Source: Lysobacter daejeonensis GH1-9 (GTDB lineage Bacteria; Pseudomonadota; Gammaproteobacteria; Xanthomonadales; Xanthomonadaceae). Taken from it: 64,000 nucleotides of DNA. The notes below the pieces were generated by a model that had not been told where the DNA came from, searched no databases, and saw only the letters and a list, made by a program, of their open reading frames with translations. The stretch's first letter is position 1; each line of letters opens with the position of its first letter. The position numbers were made by a program, and so were the translations under genes. Shown piece after piece: positions 62,929 through 64,000 of this stretch. Location of the stretch: positions 124,001 to 188,000 of the forward strand of contig NZ_AVPU01000003.1 in assembly GCF_000768355.1 (NCBI RefSeq), read 5' to 3'.

Positions 62929-64000
62929 CCGCCAGCGCGCCCTCTTTTGACGGCAAGGATTTCGTCCGCACGCTCAGCACCGCACCGGGCGTCTATCGCA
63001 TGATCGCGGCGGATGAAACGGTGCTGTACGTCGGCAAGGCCGGCGCGCTGAAGAACCGCGTTTCCAGCTATTTCAACGCTACGCCGAAGTCGGCGCGCAT
63101 CATGTCGATGCTGTCGCAGGTGGCGCGCATGGAGGTCACGGTCACGCGGACCGAGGCCGAGGCACTGATCCTCGAGAACGAGTTGATCAAGTCTCTCAAG
63201 CCGCGTTACAACGTGCTGCTGCGCGACGACAAGAGCTATCCCTACGTACTGATGACCAACGAGACATGGCCGCGGATCGCCATGCATCGCGGGCCGCGTT
63301 CCGTACCAGGACGCTATTTCGGTCCGTATCCCAGCGTGTTGGCGGTGCGCGACACGTTGAACCTGATCCACAAGCTGTTCCGTCTGCGCAACTGCGAAGA
63401 CAGCGTGTTCCGCAATCGCTCGCGGCCGTGTCTGCAACACCAGATCGGGCGATGCAGCGCGCCCTGCGTGGGCCTGGTGCAGGCCCGCGACTACGCCGAA
63501 AGCGTGCGCCGCGCGACGCTGCTGCTGGAGGGGCGTAGCGACGAGCTGACCGGTGAGCTGACCAAGGCCATGGAGGATGCCGCCGAGCGGCTGGATTTCG
63601 AGGCTGCCGCGCGACTGCGTGACCTTGTCGCGTCGATCCGCACCCTGCAGGCCCGCCAGTACGTGGACGGGCGCGCGGCCGACCTGGACGTGCTGGCTAT
63701 TGCCATGCACGGCGTGCAGGCCTGCGTGTTGCTGCTGGCGTTCCGGGACGGGCGCAACCTCGGCACCCGCGCGTTCTATCCCAAGACCAACGGCAGCGAC
63801 AACCCGGAGGAAGTGCTGGCCGCCTTCGTCTCCCAGTACTACGGCGAGCAGAACCCGCCGCGCGAGATCATCCTCGACCGCGACATCCCCGACCGCGACT
63901 TGATCGAACAGGCGTTGTCGGCGTCCAGTGACCGCCGCGTGCAGATTCGCCACAACGTGCGCGGCGAACGAGCTGGCTACGTTGACCTGGCGCGGCGCAA
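62925..64000 (+). CDS. uvrC: Excinuclease ABC subunit C, N-terminal part
   Basis: Open from ATG 62925 to the right edge with no stop (358 codons seen of about 600-610 usual). The GIY-YIG nuclease domain (PGVYRM, LYVGKAGALKNRVSSYF; about residues 20-100) is followed by the cysteine-containing CLQHQIGRCSAPCVG region and the UVR/UvrB-interaction helices (about 205-240; LDFEAAARLRDL). Nucleotide excision repair: UvrC makes both incisions around a lesion. The missing part would carry the endonuclease V-like and HhH domains. Confidence 0.95.
   Translation, partial: MTASAPSFDGKDFVRTLSTAPGVYRMIAADETVLYVGKAGALKNRVSSYFNATPKSARIMSMLSQVARMEVTVTRTEAEALILENELIKSLKPRYNVLLRDDKSYPYVLMTNETWPRIAMHRGPRSVPGRYFGPYPSVLAVRDTLNLIHKLFRLRNCEDSVFRNRSRPCLQHQIGRCSAPCVGLVQARDYAESVRRATLLLEGRSDELTGELTKAMEDAAERLDFEAAARLRDLVASIRTLQARQYVDGRAADLDVLAIAMHGVQACVLLLAFRDGRNLGTRAFYPKTNGSDNPEEVLAAFVSQYYGEQNPPREIILDRDIPDRDLIEQALSASSDRRVQIRHNVRGERAGYVDLARR

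Overview
The window is GC-rich, densely coded chromosomal DNA of a gammaproteobacterium, most probably Xanthomonadaceae (Lysobacter/Luteimonas/Stenotrophomonas-like). This rests on family-typical protein sequences, on the order lolC-lolD-comEC-exbB-exbD-msbA-lpxK-kdsB-LMW-PTP-uvrC at the right end, and on the sdhCDAB / sdhE / ygfX block. The assignment is from recalled synteny and protein style; no database was searched. I see no tRNA, rRNA, CRISPR array, prophage or intact insertion sequence.

Layout. 0-12 kb: host-attachment-type protein, Uup ABC-F ATPase, RNA cyclic phosphodiesterase, YdeI-type protein, M14 carboxypeptidase divergent from a POT peptide importer plus a rhomboid protease, GNAT protein, RluF, DUF3298 lipoprotein, cyclopropane fatty acid synthase, then a decayed S9 peptidase tail. 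12-17 kb: a two-component system (minus strand) divergent from a PAP2 phosphatase and an EptA-type phosphoethanolamine transferase, a probable lipid A remodelling locus. 17-29 kb: soluble hybrid histidine kinase with two receivers, M3 metallopeptidase, amidohydrolase, TonB-dependent receptor, glutathione peroxidase, TlpA thioredoxin, and ferredoxin-NADP reductase, whose 3' end is partly duplicated beyond tlpA. 29-43 kb: APP1-type phosphatase, PQQ-type sugar dehydrogenase, a small metal-binding-like protein, a secreted M23-like repeat protein, fumarase, OMPLA phospholipase, DUF456 protein, cold-shock protein, M35 protease, two glycine-zipper proteins, a membrane cytochrome, TcdA and TatD. 43-48 kb: glutaryl-CoA dehydrogenase and a fused alpha/beta 2-oxoacid dehydrogenase E1. 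48-53 kb: YgfZ, an SDHAF4 homologue, sdhCDAB, a MAPEG protein, SdhE and YgfX, forming a succinate dehydrogenase biogenesis island. 53-64 kb: lipoprotein export (LolCD), DNA uptake (ComEC), an ExbB/ExbD motor, LPS core genes (MsbA, LpxK, KdsB), a low-molecular-weight phosphatase and uvrC, which runs off the right edge.

Functional themes: envelope biogenesis and remodelling (EptA/PAP2, MsbA/LpxK/KdsB, LolCD, OMPLA, Cfa, glycine-zipper proteins); peptide scavenging (M14, M3, M35 and M23-like peptidases, POT importer, TonB receptor), which suits a protein-degrading Xanthomonad; and TCA-cycle/respiratory functions (fumarase, SDH and its assembly factors). No clearly undescribed multi-gene system was recognised. 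The best leads are the M23-like protein with five C-terminal repeats and a substituted metal-ligand position, the short fpr-tail repeat bracketing tlpA, the S9 peptidase relic, and the fused E1 beside gcdH.
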